Source: Arachnopeziza araneosa
Lineage: Eukaryota; Ascomycota; Leotiomycetes; Helotiales; Arachnopezizaceae
Assembly (NCBI GenBank): GCA_003988855.1
Contig: QYAI01000009.1
Coordinates: 1 to 64,000, forward strand
Reading direction: 5' to 3'
DNA length: 64,000 nucleotides
Positions within the stretch are counted from its first letter, which is position 1; every line of letters starts with the position of its first letter. Made by a program: the position numbers and the translations under genes. This document shows, piece after piece, positions 46,392 through 58,820 of the stretch. The notes beneath the pieces are model-generated. The model was not told where the DNA came from, did not search any database, and was given only the letters and a program-made list of their open reading frames with translations.

Positions 46392-47981
46392 TTAATCGTA
46401 TGCTGGAAACTTTGCCATCTCCCTATCAGCATCCTTCTTCTCGCGTTCCAAAACCTGTCTATGCGTTTCACTCCGGATATGAATTTCACAGTGGAAAGGC
46501 TTTGGCCTAATATTGAAGCCATCAGTGTAGTCCATCGTATCGTAGACGCCTATGGGCAAGATATCAAATGCCCAGATGAGCTTGGCTAATGCAATAAATA
46601 AAGAGTTGGCAGCCAGGTCAGCTCCGGGACATATCCTCCTTCCCCACCCGAAAGAACTATGACCAGCTTTTGCTGGATGTCGCTTTGCTCCACGAAGCTC
46701 TGGTTGATATCTTGGATCTTTTTCCTCCAAGAATCTTGCAGGGTTGAACAAATCTGGGTTTGGGTAATACTCATCATTCAAGTTGATAGCCCAGGAGTTG
46801 CCTAAGATTGTCGTTCCCTTCGGAATGTGCCATCCTTCGTAGATATCATCTTCAGAAGAGGCGTGAGGAGTTCCACCAAGGACAGCCACCGGCCTCCAGC
46901 GCAAAACCTCCTTGGCAAGAGCACGGATATAGGGAAGTCTTGCCTCGTCCTCAAAAGTTGGCACTCGATCATTTCCGATCACCGCGTCCATTTCTGAATG
47001 GGCCGCATTAAGAACTGATGGATGAGTGACAAGACCCAGAATAGCAGAGCACATTGTAGATGCCGTAGTGTCTGAGCCAGCACCAAACAATGAAGCTGGA
47101 ACGAACGAGAAATCTTTATCTGAAAGTGATATTGCTTCCTCTTCTCGAACGTTGAGTAGAGTCTGAGCAAGGGAAGGAGCAACGTCGTGGCCCTTCTCCT
47201 GGCCAATGCGGATTTCTTCCTTGACTCCTCCGAGCAAGCTGAGGTTCGCTTCTGTTTCCATCTTCGCATGATCTTCTATATTCTTCTTCCAAGGTGCAAG
47301 AAATGAGGGTACATGCTTCAATGCTGGGAACTTCTCGGCAGCATACGCTCCTGGAACGTTTAGTGAAGCCATGAATTGCATGTATTCCAGTCGTTCACGG
47401 ATGGTCGAAGAGTCGACAGAGTCAATTCGATGGCCATACGAGATGGAGAATACCACGCTTGCTGTGAATCTATCAAACTCACGCTCCCAGTTTTGGGGAT
47501 TCTGCATGACCTGCATTGCAAGTCTCGTTGATTCGGCCTCTTGCCTTGCTTTGTATGTACGGAGCGCAGCTGGAGTGAGGGCTCGATGCAACAATTTTCG
47601 TCTGATGGACCACTCTTTTCCATATGGCTGGACCAGAATCGAGCCAGTTGCATACATCTCCCCCATGACTACAAATCTTGGACGTGAAGAGTACTTGTTA
47701 CTTCGCTTTTCCATGAGCTCAACGGCGACATTGGGGTCTGATATGACCAGGGTCGGTCTCCTTCCCACCCAGATAGTAAAGATTGGGCCGTATTCTTTGG
47801 ACCATGCCTGAAACTGAAGCCAGGGCTTGGAGGTTGGTAACTTGTTGCCCACAAAGGGAAGGGGACGCGGTCCTGGGGGCATCCGCATCCATGTGATAAC
47901 ATCACTCAGTAAGACCAAGACGGGGATGGCAACCAAGCCCGTGAGGGTGTACCATGAGAATAGCAGCGACAGTGAGGCCAT
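46392..47981 (-). CDS. Cytochrome P450 monooxygenase
   Basis: A single uninterrupted frame of 529 residues begins MASLSLLFSWYTLTG with an N-terminal membrane anchor (residues 5-30) and the proline-rich hinge MPPGPRPLPFVGN. The I-helix oxygen-binding motif is AGSDTTAS, the ExxR motif of helix K is EVLR, the PERF-like motif is FNPARFLEE, and the heme-thiolate loop is FGWGRRICPG with the ligand Cys near 451. All key residues are present, so the enzyme should be active. It is an ER-bound class II P450 that needs a reductase partner; the substrate is unknown. It sits beside an FAD monooxygenase on the same strand and two MFS pumps. Confidence 0.95.
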   Translation of the reverse strand: MASLSLLFSWYTLTGLVAIPVLVLLSDVITWMRMPPGPRPLPFVGNKLPTSKPWLQFQAWSKEYGPIFTIWVGRRPTLVISDPNVAVELMEKRSNKYSSRPRFVVMGEMYATGSILVQPYGKEWSIRRKLLHRALTPAALRTYKARQEAESTRLAMQVMQNPQNWEREFDRFTASVVFSISYGHRIDSVDSSTIRERLEYMQFMASLNVPGAYAAEKFPALKHVPSFLAPWKKNIEDHAKMETEANLSLLGGVKEEIRIGQEKGHDVAPSLAQTLLNVREEEAISLSDKDFSFVPASLFGAGSDTTASTMCSAILGLVTHPSVLNAAHSEMDAVIGNDRVPTFEDEARLPYIRALAKEVLRWRPVAVLGGTPHASSEDDIYEGWHIPKGTTILGNSWAINLNDEYYPNPDLFNPARFLEEKDPRYQPELRGAKRHPAKAGHSSFGWGRRICPGADLAANSLFIALAKLIWAFDILPIGVYDTMDYTDGFNIRPKPFHCEIHIRSETHRQVLEREKKDADREMAKFPAYD

Positions 47982-48403
47982 GGTGTTTTCAGAATCCAGT
48001 CACGGCAGAACCGGGTCTTCTCCATGGCTACGATTCATATATGAACGGCAGCGAGGGCCTCCCGAAAGAGTGGGAGACGGCCGCCCAAGTCGCTGCAGCC
48101 GACAGAGATTGGGGCTTGCGATGCAGGTGCTTCAGGGATCAATTCGGGCTCTGGGGCCGCTCTACGGGGGTGGACGGTGGGGCAACTTTAGGGACCTTCA
48201 GATGACCCCTCACTTCTCGTGCTTCTTCCTCCCCGACCCTTTTCTCTCATCTACACCATCTCCGGCAGTCATATCTTTTCCAGCTGCGGGCGTTGATAGG
48301 ATCATTGTTGGTCTCTGCAACTCATGCACGGCAATTCTAAACGGCAAATCACTCCCTCCAGTTGCGTCTAGATATACATACATACACAAGCTGATCATGT
48401 TGT
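47982..48403. other. Promoter region of the P450 gene, no gene seen
   Basis: 422 bp between the FAD-monooxygenase stop and the P450 start, both on the minus strand. Confidence 0.5.
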
Positions 48404-49810
48404 CTACGCAGAAGCAATGACCTGCGTCATCGAAGGCAAGTTGACCTCTCGAACCCCGTCCGAAGCATTCAACAGTGCCACCGTCTCCGCATAATTCTGT
48501 TCCGCATAGTCCTCGGCATCAAAATTCAGAAGCCAGTCCTCTCGCTTCAGCTTCATCGTTTCTGGATTGCGTTTGGCTGCATCCCAGTCCGCTTTATGCC
48601 ATTGATCACGCGTTGCCTCCCCGGTCTTTTGAGCTGCCCGAACCCTCTCATACCGCAATGCTTCAAAGGCAGCAAGAGCTTGTGGAATGTTGGACTTTCC
48701 AGCTAGAGAAAGACAGACCGCTATCGTTGCACCGTCTTCCATAGCCTGAGAGGCGCCTTGAATAGAGGTTGGGAGGAAAGGATGAGCGGCATCTCCAATA
48801 AGCGCCGTCCTCTTCTTAGGTGAAATCCAGGTAGGCAATGGATCTCGGTACACAAGTTTCCAATCAATCAAAGGATCTGGAGTATACTTGAGGATCTTCT
48901 GAACAACAGGGTCCCATCCTTCCAGGACTTTCTGAGCATCTGAAAGCGGAGCATGTGCTTGCCATGACTCCTTGACGTCTGCTTCATCCTAGAGCGATTA
49001 GCTGTGATGAGAATAAGATATAAAGTCTCTTACTTTATGAGTGCAGACCCAGCTAAATTCTTGCCCATTCCTCACAGAAGCTGCGATGAAATGAACATCG
49101 GGACCTTGATGTTTGAGTCAGCGGAGGACGTTCAGCATTTGAAACCACACACCTAACCAAGCGCAATGCTTGTCACCATTGTTCACCATCCATGCTGTTT
49201 CGGGATCTTCTGCTAGCTTTGCTGAGGAAAACCATGTCCGATAGATGGCATATCCAGAGGATTTGGGTTTATCCTCATACCCCAAGACAATAGTCCGTCC
49301 TTTGGAGCGTACCCCGTCTGCAGCGATGACGACGTCACCCACAAATCTGGTTCCATTCGCAATAACCCCTGCTTCTCTATCTGTCTCGAAATAATCTTCG
49401 ACTTTGTGTCCGAGGCGAATATCGATTCCTATATCCAGAGCATGTTGGTAAACAACGTCATGTATAGCAGCTCGATTTCCATTGTAAGCCTTTCCAAACT
49501 TTTTTTCCTCGTCAGTCCAGGTTTGTTTGCACAAAGTTTCTCCCAGGTACGTCTTATATGTCAAGCCATCAGACTTATGGATTATGGGATCGAGTTTCTC
49601 ATCTACCCCAGGCCATTTCTGAAAGATTCGTCCTGAGTTTGAAGCGAAACTGATGATATCGCCAAGTGGCTTTGGTTCCGGGAAGGATTCCAGGAGTAAA
49701 ACTGAATGACCTTTTCGGTGGCATTCAATCGCGGCTGTTAGTCCAGCAAAACCGGCGCCAACAATGATAACCTGGATTCCAGAAGAAGACTTGCGCTGCG
49801 TGGTAGCCAT
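48404..49810 (-). CDS. FAD-dependent monooxygenase, salicylate-hydroxylase-like
   Basis: Three exons (49810-49153, 49104-49034, 48988-48404) give 437 residues. The Rossmann FAD site is VIIVGAGFAGLTAAIE (about 14-29), the DG motif VVIAADGVRSKGR lies near residues 158-170, and the second FAD motif is ALIGDAAHPFLPTSIQGASQ. Together these define group A flavoprotein hydroxylases that use NAD(P)H and O2 on aromatic substrates. The helix QAMEDGATIA that usually follows is also present. Its neighbours are a P450 and two MFS transporters, which suggests processing of an aromatic compound; this is an inference from context only. Confidence 0.93.
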
Positions 49811-50837
49811 TTTGTGGTAGCAAAAGTGTCCTAACCTTACTTCTTTATGTCTCGTCCACAGAAGTCAAGACTGGCCCGGTCAGCCTGTCCCTCGGAAGGA
49901 AAAGCATAGGGCATCTGGCGGAGATGTGGGACATCCATTTAATAACGGTGCTATCGCTGTACTGACATGCTTGCATGAGGTCTTCCCTACTGGTGTAAGC
50001 CGGAGAGATAGTGTATAGGGTGTTGCTACATCGGTTATCATGTGCTGTCGGAAACAGATTCGTAAGACCCAGAGATTGAGATTGGCCAATAATAGAACCG
50101 AAGTGTATTCTATCAGTCGGAAGCATGTCAATACTGGTTGGACTCTTCCCCGGAACTCCCCCAGCCCCCATATATGCGGGTGGACGCTTGCTAAAGAGCC
50201 TAGGCTAATTTGGTCGCTTGTGGGTAACAGTGTGGATTGTTTCAGAAGCCATGAGATTGGTAATTTGTACATCAGCACGGCATATGTCGCTCTATGTGGG
50301 TGGCGATTGGGGGAGCCCTGAGAATATGTCGACGCTGTGCGGTAATGGCGTTCAGGAGGCAGGCCTTGAACCTTTTCGTCCAACCATCAGCGAGAGGCGT
50401 CGCTGCAAATGAGACTCTCAGGGGCCAGCCGGATCTTCCAGTAGCAAACCGCGGTCGGTAGAGTAACCTCGACGGCACTTTCCAAACACCATTTCAAAGC
50501 CGATTGTTCTACGGCGTGTTCTGGAATTAAAAATCGCCAGGGCCCGATATCTCATATGAAGCCGAAAAGGGCCTGTTCCTCAAACCTCACTTCTCACTGT
50601 TGAATTCTGGCCGTCGAGCCGCGTTTCGCACTGCTTGCCTCTGCATGCCGGATTTTATTACCGCCTTTCCAGATCAAAAGTGTCTGACTAAAGAACGAAC
50701 GGTCTCACAAGCTCAGCAGCTATATTTGCTGTCATGGCGTTCGGGATATTGGATGATACTCGAATGGAGGTGGTGCCTGGAACGGGTAACCTTGTAGCGA
50801 CTTGAAATCATCACGATGCTAACTCGGAAAAGCTTGT
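49811..50837. promoter_or_regulatory. Divergent region between FAD monooxygenase and MFS gene
   Basis: 1.03 kb between outward-facing start codons at 49810 and 50838, so this region should hold both promoters. No gene is supported, and I did not recognise any specific element with confidence. Confidence 0.45.
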
Positions 50838-52874
50838 ATGAATGATCAATCCGATGTCCCAAGGGCGTACGAAACCGTCCCTCGGGAACTATTGAAGCAT
50901 GGAACTGGACGGATGTCGCATATAATCTTGGTACCTCAACCAAGTGATTCTCCTAAGTCAGTATAATTCTCATCCTTTATTATTTCTCCGGAGCTCAGGA
51001 GCTAATTTACTTATAGTGACCCACTAAACGTGAGCTTCCCCATAAGGTTGAGATGTGGTGATACTGACCTCCCAACAGTGGCCTACGTACAAGAAAGATT
51101 TAATTCTTCTCATCGTTGGTCTGTCCGCTGCTGTCGTGGGAGCTTTTGGGCCCATGTTAAGTCCAGGATTTGTCGTAATCGCCGCAGATCTTAACATCGA
51201 CATCAACACCTTAGCACAGAGCACAGCATGGCTAATCTTAACTATTGGTCTGTCATTATTCATCCTGAACCCGATTGCCAAAGTATTTGGGCGTCGGCCG
51301 GTATTCATCATCGCCATTATCATTATGTTCGTAGGTAGCATCTGGGGTGCATTCTCCAAGGACTATAACTCTTTCCTTGCTAGTCGTATTGTTTCTGGCT
51401 TTGGCATGGCACCTTATGAGGTTTTAGTTCAGTGCACGATTGGTGACATCTATTTTGTACATCAAAGGGCCACGAGGATCGCAGCGTGGAATCTGTTCTT
51501 ACTTTGCGGGATTGCGGGGGGAAGTCTCATTTCAGGATATATTATTCAAGTGAGTCCGAAGACATCTCGACCAGGATAGGCTAACGCTGGTAGGATATTG
51601 GCTGGAAGTGGACATTTGGGATCTGTGCTATACTTTTTGGTATTTTTATCTTTCTGGTCATCTTCTTTGTGCCAGAGACAGCATACAATCGAGCTCCAGT
51701 CGATAGCCGAATTGGGAATATCAAGTCATTGGAGTCCGAGAAAAAAGGAGGTGATGTTGTCCAGAGTGAGGTCTCCCGTTCTGCCACTCCAACCGAACCA
51801 CAGGACTCGTATGTCAAGTCTCTTCGGTTCATGACTGGCAAGAGATACTCGAATGCACCATTCTGGAAGATCCTTGTTCGCCCCTTTGTGATCTTCTGGT
51901 ATCCTGCAGTGCTTTGGGGGTTCCTCATCTATGGTGTAACACTCACTTGGATTGTTGTCTTTAGTGTAGCTAATGCTGGTAAGTCTGGACTGATTATCTT
52001 AAATTACATATCCTAATGATCTTTTATAGGCCTCTTCTCTGTTGCTCCCTACAACTTCGATCCATCTCAGATTGGGCTTATCAGTATATCACCATTTATC
52101 ATGACACTCGTAGGAGAGGCCGTTTCTGGGCCGTTGAACGATTATATCTGCCTGTATCTGACAAAAAAGAACCGTAAGTATCCCCGAGTTGGTTTATTTG
52201 AATGTCAATTCCCTCGTAGATTATATATTCTGTCTCTGTGTTAATTTCCTTCGCCGGTATCAAACCTCGTTTTATATCAATTTCTGTCACAAAAAACTGT
52301 CTTTTACTCAAATCTTGACACGGTAAAATTGTTATCGCAGAGCGATCATCTTCAAACTTCCTTGGGGTATTAATGGCTAATCTTCCGCCACCACAGATGG
52401 CATCTACGAACCTGAATTTAGACTTGTCCTCATGGGTCCTGTCTTGATAATCGGGACTGCAGGGTTCTTTGGTTTTGGCGCTAGTCTTCATTATCATACC
52501 CACTGGATCGGGCCTGTCTTGACGTTCGGCCTGGCTAATTTGGCTATGGCTTTTGAGAGCTGCTGTGTATTTGGTTATGTGATTGATTCTTACGAGGATT
52601 TGAGCGAAGAGGGTATGTTTATTCCCCATTCCTTAACAGTGTCTAATAAGCGCTAGCATTTGTTGCCATCAATGCTCGAAACCTTCTCACATTCGGATTG
52701 ACCTACTTTGTAAATTCCTGGTTAGCGAAGGATGGAGTTCTGAAAGTCTTCAATGTTCTGGGCAGTACCTTCATTGCCGTGGTTCTGTTGACGGTCCCAC
52801 TGTGGATCTTTGGCAAGAGACTCCGAGGCGCTGTTGCACGAAATGAGGCACTGACGCGGTTCATGAAGAATTGA
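50838..52874 (+). CDS. MFS transporter, DHA1 type
   Basis: Seven exons (50838-50956, 51017-51029, 51079-51549, 51594-51978, 52030-52173, 52397-52612, 52657-52874) give 521 residues. Exon 2 is a 13-nt microexon, needed to build the family signature SPNDPLNWPTYKKDL. The start MNDQSDVPRAYE is the only ATG in frame after an upstream stop. The N-terminal HGTGRMSHIILVPQPSDSP lead-in is typical of a fungal DHA1 subgroup. Twelve hydrophobic segments follow, with the TM2-3 signature LNPIAKVFGRRP and a charged central loop of about 75 residues (SLESEKKGGD). Intron 5 is unusually long (223 nt). The substrate is not predictable; gene context suggests export or uptake linked to the neighbouring oxygenases. 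Confidence 0.9.
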
Positions 52875-53562
52875 ACGTGGGGCTCCAGCTTTCTTGCAAC
52901 TTGATGTCTGGGATCTTCTGGACTGGTTCCGGTTTGCTGCATTTGGAATGGACAACTCGCATTGCAGGTGTGTTCTGGCCGTTTCTGTCTTTGGATTCCA
53001 GCGTTGGAAAGTTTAGTTGCGCGGGGAGGAAGTTAGGAAAAACCCCTTTTGCTTCTCCCTTCAGGTCTTCCCGTCTTTTGTATCTCGTGAGAGCGCCTCT
53101 TGTTTTGGGTGCATGTCCAAGTTGCTAGTCAGAAGGTGATTTCCGTCCCGGTTTTGGGGCTCAGGGGGGGTTTTCCGAGACGGACGTCGCTCACAGATGC
53201 AGTCAGCATCCCCTTCTCCCCACTTTGTGATGGCCAAGTTTCTGGTAGTGAACGCTTTGGCGCCCATTCCTTCAAACCTCTCTCTCTCTCTCCTACCAGT
53301 AACAAACTTGCCGATTCTATCCCCATGCATCGTGGGTCTGGGGTGCTGCGAAGGCGGGGTAGTCCCGGATCACTGGGTCCGCTCCATGGGAATGGTGACT
53401 GGAAATAAGTCAAGTGGCGCTGTACAGGATTTGTAAGGGTTCAAAATAGCTTGGGTGAGCTTGTGTATTTGATACCCGTGTTCTGACCCTCCTGATCGCC
53501 GACTGTCGTTCTTACAAGTGCGAGACTCTTCAACGCTTTGAATACTTCAACGGCAATCAACC
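52875..53562. other. Spacer between the two MFS genes
   Basis: About 690 bp in which only short frames are present; promoter of the second MFS gene presumed. Nothing else recognised. Confidence 0.5.
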
Positions 53563-55815
53563 ATGGCTTCTCAAGAAGACAACACAATTGAGCCTTCAAA
53601 ATCCAACGAAAGGGTTGAGCTCTCACATGTCGAGGGGTCAAGCCCGCTGCCGCCTGTGGTTAGGTTGAACTCTTATCAGGATGACCATCATATCAACTTG
53701 ACGTGGAGGTCCTGGATGGTGGTTTTGTAAGTTTATATTTACCCTATGAAAGTAGATAGCTGACTGATGGTTTGCAGTGTGACTTGTTTTGCGTGAGTTT
53801 CCCATGGTGAAGAGACAACAGAGAGTATTTGTTTTGATAGAATATAGTATTATGGCGCAGGTCTATGTGGTAGTGGCTGCTGGTTCGGTGATTGGCTTTA
53901 TCGTCCGAGATCTGGGTGATGGTAATATCGCTGGTGTAAGGACTCTGTGTTCTTCTTTCCATCTCTGCCTCGCCATAAATGAGAATGCTAACATCCCATT
54001 GTGCAGTGGATCATTCAGGTATTCCATCCCCATCCTTCATGAAGCTGGAGCTAAAGATGCCTAGGGTCCTCTTCTCATGCAGAGTGTTTTATCACCTATC
54101 GTGGGCCGTCTCTCAGATGTTCTCGATAGAAAGTACCTCGCCATGGGTCCTCCTGTACTCTCCTTCGTAGGGGCTGTTATCTCAGCAAAAGCCACTTCGA
54201 TGACCATGCTAATCGGAGGTGGCATCCTCGTCGGATGCACACTTTCCACCATTTCCATTGTGCAAGCGATTCCTTCAGAGGTACTACCTCTGAAATATCG
54301 TGCTTTGGCAAACGGTTTTGCTTTCTTGGGAGGAGCTGTCGGCGGTGTGTAAGTTATTCTCGTCACGTTTTGAAATTCTTCGATTAATGACCATTCTAGA
54401 ATTGGCGGCTTAGGAGCTGGAGCTGCTACTAATGCTAGTCCCAGTGGATGGAGAACTATATTCTGGATACAAGCAGGCTTCTTCGCACTAACTGTCATTG
54501 GGCTTCTTCTCTTCTACCATCCTCGCAGAGAGTCGGACTTCCCGAAAATGTCGTGGAAGAAAGTCATCTGGGCCTGCGATCCTATTGGCTCTATTCTATT
54601 CATTAGCAGTGCAACTCTGATGCTTCTAGCTCTGAATTGGTCTGGCGGCACCTATGCCTGGAGTGATGCTCATGTTGTGGCACCTTTGACCATTGGCTTG
54701 GTGGCATTGGTTGCATTCGGATTCTACGGTAAGCAAGTGCTGTCAGATAAAGATTCCAGCTAACATTTTCTCAGAGTGGAAGGGAAGAGAGGATGGGCTC
54801 GTAGCTCATGTTTTCTTTTCCACAGGCCCAAACTTCGCCCTTTCTGTTTTTGCTTTCGCTGTTGAAGGGTAAAAACTCTACATATCTAGTAAGAGGGATG
54901 CTAATGTATTTCAGATGGATATTTTACAGCGCTGTGAACAGTGTCACGCCCTTGATTGTGCTGAATCTTGGTTTTGAGAGCTCTTCATGGATCATCTCCA
55001 TTCGTCAGCTATCGTATAGCCTTGTAACACTCACGGCGAGTATACCGATCACGTAAGTTATAATCACTTTTGCATAACTCTACTGATCTCCTATAGCCTC
55101 TACTCCACATGGAAGAAGGATTTAAAGTCTCCCCTGTTAGTTACTTTCGCTCTTTTCCTAGTCGTGTAAGTATTCCCCTGGCTTTGTATGACATAACACT
55201 TATGTATCTTAGTTCTATCTGTTATGCAAACATCAAGCCATCATGGAACCATGCCCAACTTGGCATTAATGTCATCTGTAGGTTATCATTACTTGTGGTT
55301 ACAACAATGTCTAATAATCCCCAGCCGGAATCGGTCAAAGTGGACCCTTAACTCTCCTTGTAGCCCTCGTTCAATTTACCGCTCCCCACGCATACCTTTC
55401 CACCGCTACTGGCCTCGCGTTTTCCGCCCGGGCCATCGGTGGTGCCTTTGGCTCCGCAGTCCTTGATACTATTATCAACGGCAAAATTGCATCTACATAT
55501 GCGCCTTCCATTTCCAACGCTGCGATAAAAGCAGGCCTGCCATCAACTTCGGTCCCCGCTCTGCTGAAGGCATTCTCGGCTGGTACGGGATTTACCTCTG
55601 TACCAGGTATTAATGATAATATCCTAGCTGCGGCTATGAATGCGAGCCATGAAGCTTACGCCGCTGCATATAGGCTGGCGTGGTCGAGTATCATTCCGTT
55701 TGTGGTTTTGGCGCTGGTTTCGATTGTGTTCTTGAAGGGTGTGAAGGAATTAATGACCGAGCATGTTGAAGCCACTGTTGAGCATGACGATAGGATTGAA
55801 AAGAGTGTTGCCTGA
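53563..55815 (+). CDS. MFS transporter, TRI12/DHA2 type (siderophore/toxin efflux-like)
   Basis: Eleven exons (53563-53726, 53778-53792, 53848-53935, 54007-54018, 54065-54348, 54400-54728, 54775-54868, 54915-55052, 55097-55165, 55213-55277, 55325-55815) give 582 residues. Two microexons of 15 and 12 nt (encoding VTCF and WIIQ) are needed to keep the family pattern. The joined start INLTWRSWMVVFVTCFAIMAQ and the TM2-3 region GRLSDVLDRKYLAMG are TRI12-like; fourteen hydrophobic segments can be counted, as expected for DHA2. Relatives export trichothecenes or transport siderophores, so the substrate here could be a fungal small molecule. All key segments are intact and all joins keep the frame. 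It follows the first MFS gene in the same direction. Confidence 0.9.
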
Positions 55816-56516
55816 GTAAGACCTGGCTATGGGGAAGTAATAAACTGAATATATTTGGACCTTTGTACCACGGTGTGCTTCACGCTTCGAGTTTTAACAT
55901 TTATTTCTATAGTCTACAATTCAATCATATTTATCCATCAAAAATTCTTCTTCTCAATCTTTCCACTGACAGAGTAAGAGTTGGTAGCGGGAACGAGAGA
56001 AGGGACGGTAGTGCCAAAGATGTTACGAGAGGGCTGGAGCGGCCAAGAGGCAGATCAACAGGCAAATAGTGCTAGAGAGGCTTATATGCACGATTCTCAC
56101 CCCTTCCAGTTGTTGGAATTCTGTAGAGTCTTGCGTCTGATCTCTAGCGGAAGCTCTATAGAGCACTGTAGATCAATAGGAGTTGAAGCATTGTGGAGAG
56201 CATGAGCGACCATCTAGTGATTTGGACAGGGATTCAGTGTTCTTATAAGGTCGGTAGAATGCGCTGAAAGTAGAAGTACAGGAAATCAACAATGCAACGA
56301 AGTCTATAATTTTTTTAGTATACAAGTATCTAGTATTATCAATAAATCCTTTACATTGTGCAAAGTACATTGGAATGTCGATTTTATAGCCCAAAATGCA
56401 AAGAACCTGTGAAACAATAAAAAAAGTGAGTCCTAAATGGGCTGCCCTACTTTCAAAACAGGCAAATAAATTATGCTGAAGAGCCTGGAAGAGAAAGACC
56501 ATTCAGCATTACATAT
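55816..56516. other. Convergent spacer, no gene seen
   Basis: 700 bp between the ends of the TRI12-type gene and the peptidase gene; AT-leaning with short frames only. Confidence 0.5.
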
Positions 56517-58430
56517 CTACCAGAACCATCTCGACTTCTTAGGCATACTCTCTATCGATTCGTTGATGATCTTCAAGGCTTCCTCACCTTTCGGAGCTTT
56601 CGTAAGATTCTCATACCCATCCTTGGTTACCAAGATATCATCCTCAATCCGTACACCACCAATGAGATAGTATTTATCCAGCAAGTCGGTATTGATATAC
56701 TTCGAGATCTTAGGATTTTTGAGCCACACCTCCTCGATGGCGTATTTGTTGAAGTAGCTGTGACGAGTGTCAGTAAAACCTACAGTTAAAGAGGCGGCAA
56801 TCCTTACATTCCCGGTTCAACAGTGATTACATGGTTCGGAGCGAGAATGGATGCAGCAAAGCTGCTGGGATTGCTGACCATTTCAGCAAATGCAGATGCC
56901 CAATTCGCGTGTTTTTGCTGGAAGGCGAACAGCAAGTTTCCACCATCCCCAACATCGTGGCACTCAAGTCCAAGATAGTGGCCTAATCCGTGTGGGAAGA
57001 ATGCTACCGAAGCCCCTGCTAAATAAGCCTCTTCGAACGTTCCATTGTGAATAATGCCGAGGTCCATAAGACCCTCTAAAGCAACTTTATGTGCATGCAT
57101 CTGTTTCTGTTAGTTGGCGTCCAAGTAGCATTTCTCATACTTACATGAATTGTTCTGTAATTGGCACCTGGTTTGACCATTGAGATACATTCATCTTGCA
57201 TCTTAGCTACCAGGTCGTATATTGCTTTGGCCTCTGGGCTAAACTTTCCAGAGATTGGGAAAGTTCTTGTAACATCAGAAGCATAGCACTTCCATTCAGA
57301 ACCCGCATCCAGGCATAGAAGCTGCCGTCCCTTCAAAGATTCGTTATTGGCGATATAATGAAGGGTGCTCGCATTAACCCCAGAACCTGCGATGATTCCA
57401 TACGCTTGTTGCTTGGCTTGTTCTGATATACATGTAGCGGCAAAGATGGCCTCAACTTCTGCTTCATTCTCCAGGGACTTAAGTCCGCGAAGGACATTCG
57501 TGTGTGCTTGATCAGTAATAGCACTGGCCTTGCGAATCAATTTGATCTCATAGGATGATTTAATAGCCCGAGCAGCATCCATAGCTGGCTTAAGGCTCAA
57601 AGAATCGTATCTGGACTGTGAAGCCCATGGATGAAGCAAGTGAATAAAAGTTAGCGGGGTTTGGGTTCGGTGTAGCACATAAACTTTTGCTCCAGGCTCA
57701 GCTCGAATGTAGGCTGCGAGGTACTCAGAGAGCTTAGTACTTTCATGGACGCTGTCAAAATCATACCCGGCTTGGATCTCTACTGTTGTTGCTCCTTTGC
57801 CGTTGAAAATCACGCTAGATCCAGAATTTGGGGGTGGTATCCATGCTCTAAGAGACGCCTGACGAATATCATAAGTCACAAAACAGCCTGGAATATTCAA
57901 ACCACTGAGGTAGTAGAAATAGCGTCGTTGTCGAAAATAAACAGGTTGGTCACTGTCCTCATATGAAAGGTCAGGAAGTCCAGGTAAGTAGATCAGACCA
58001 GATGTTACGCCAAGCTTTTCGGCGACAGATTTAGCATGAAGTTTTGCTAGAAATATTAGTTAAGTTGATAGTCCAAGGAATGGTGGTTCTTTGGAACTGT
58101 TAATGACGAGTTGGTCCGCTCTCAGTTTCCTCGTTTTCTCTAAAAGAATTGATGGGTCTTTTGCGAGAGTAGTAGGTAATTTCACCAACAACGAAATCGA
58201 TATTATTTCTCGAACTTAAAAGAGTGTTTAGAGACAGAAACCTTATCTTACCTGGATATTTCTCCTCTACTGTTGGTTTGACGTCCACTGAACTATATAA
58301 ATACTGGGTGAGCAAACACTCATTTGGTGGCGAGAGGTGTAACATACACAATATCATCCTCCAAGTCTCTCATATCTAGCCAGTCGCCGGCTGTCGAGGC
58401 TCCCATTTTGAGTTCTACACTGTCCGCCAT
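56517..58430 (-). CDS. Xaa-Pro aminopeptidase/prolidase (M24B metallopeptidase)
   Basis: Five exons (58430-58348, 58292-58252, 58046-57145, 57100-56808, 56757-56517) give 519 residues. The N-terminal domain includes KYPAKLHAKSVAEKL and SYEDSDQPVYFRQRRYFYYLSG; the C-terminal pita-bread fold carries the dimetal ligands: two Asp in DAGSEWKCYASDVTRTFP, His in HGLGHYLGLECHD, Glu in TVEPGIY and Glu in GGVRIEDDIL. All five ligands are present, so the enzyme should be active with Mn2+. It removes N-terminal residues ahead of proline or splits Xaa-Pro dipeptides in the cytosol. The 205-nt second intron is the longest. It shares a divergent promoter with DRS1. Confidence 0.93.
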
Positions 58431-58820
58431 ACTCGCTGAGAGAAGAGAAAGAGATGGTTGTTGATTGGAGTGCTTTGTGCGGTGATGGAGGTGGTTGGCA
58501 CATTAAATATGGTTCTAGCCGAACAAGGATAAGCGCTCGCAACAGCAACAGTGATAATTCATAGATCAATACAAATAAAATCATACATTGACCTGGGCCA
58601 AAACTTAGCAAGGAAAACAAAAGCCGCGAGGGCACAATTACGACGTACTTTCACCACTCGGAATCCCTAAAACCAAATAAACTGAACCTTGAAGGTCTTG
58701 ATCCCTCAGTACGCTAGTACTATCTAGGCATTATCTACTTATTCTGCCGAGGCGGTGTTAAAAAGTTCGCTCGATTCTGAAAAACTTCCCTCCGCAATTC
58801 AGCAGCAGCTATTACTCACC
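58431..58820. promoter_or_regulatory. Divergent promoter of the peptidase and DRS1
   Basis: 390 bp between outward start codons. The Drs1 frame stays open upstream to about 58755 but lacks an ATG there. Confidence 0.45.

Noticed and set aside
58755..58820. Upstream extension of the Drs1 frame
   Set aside because: The extra codons have no ATG; the first ATG at 58821 begins the conserved MGSSKRK start.
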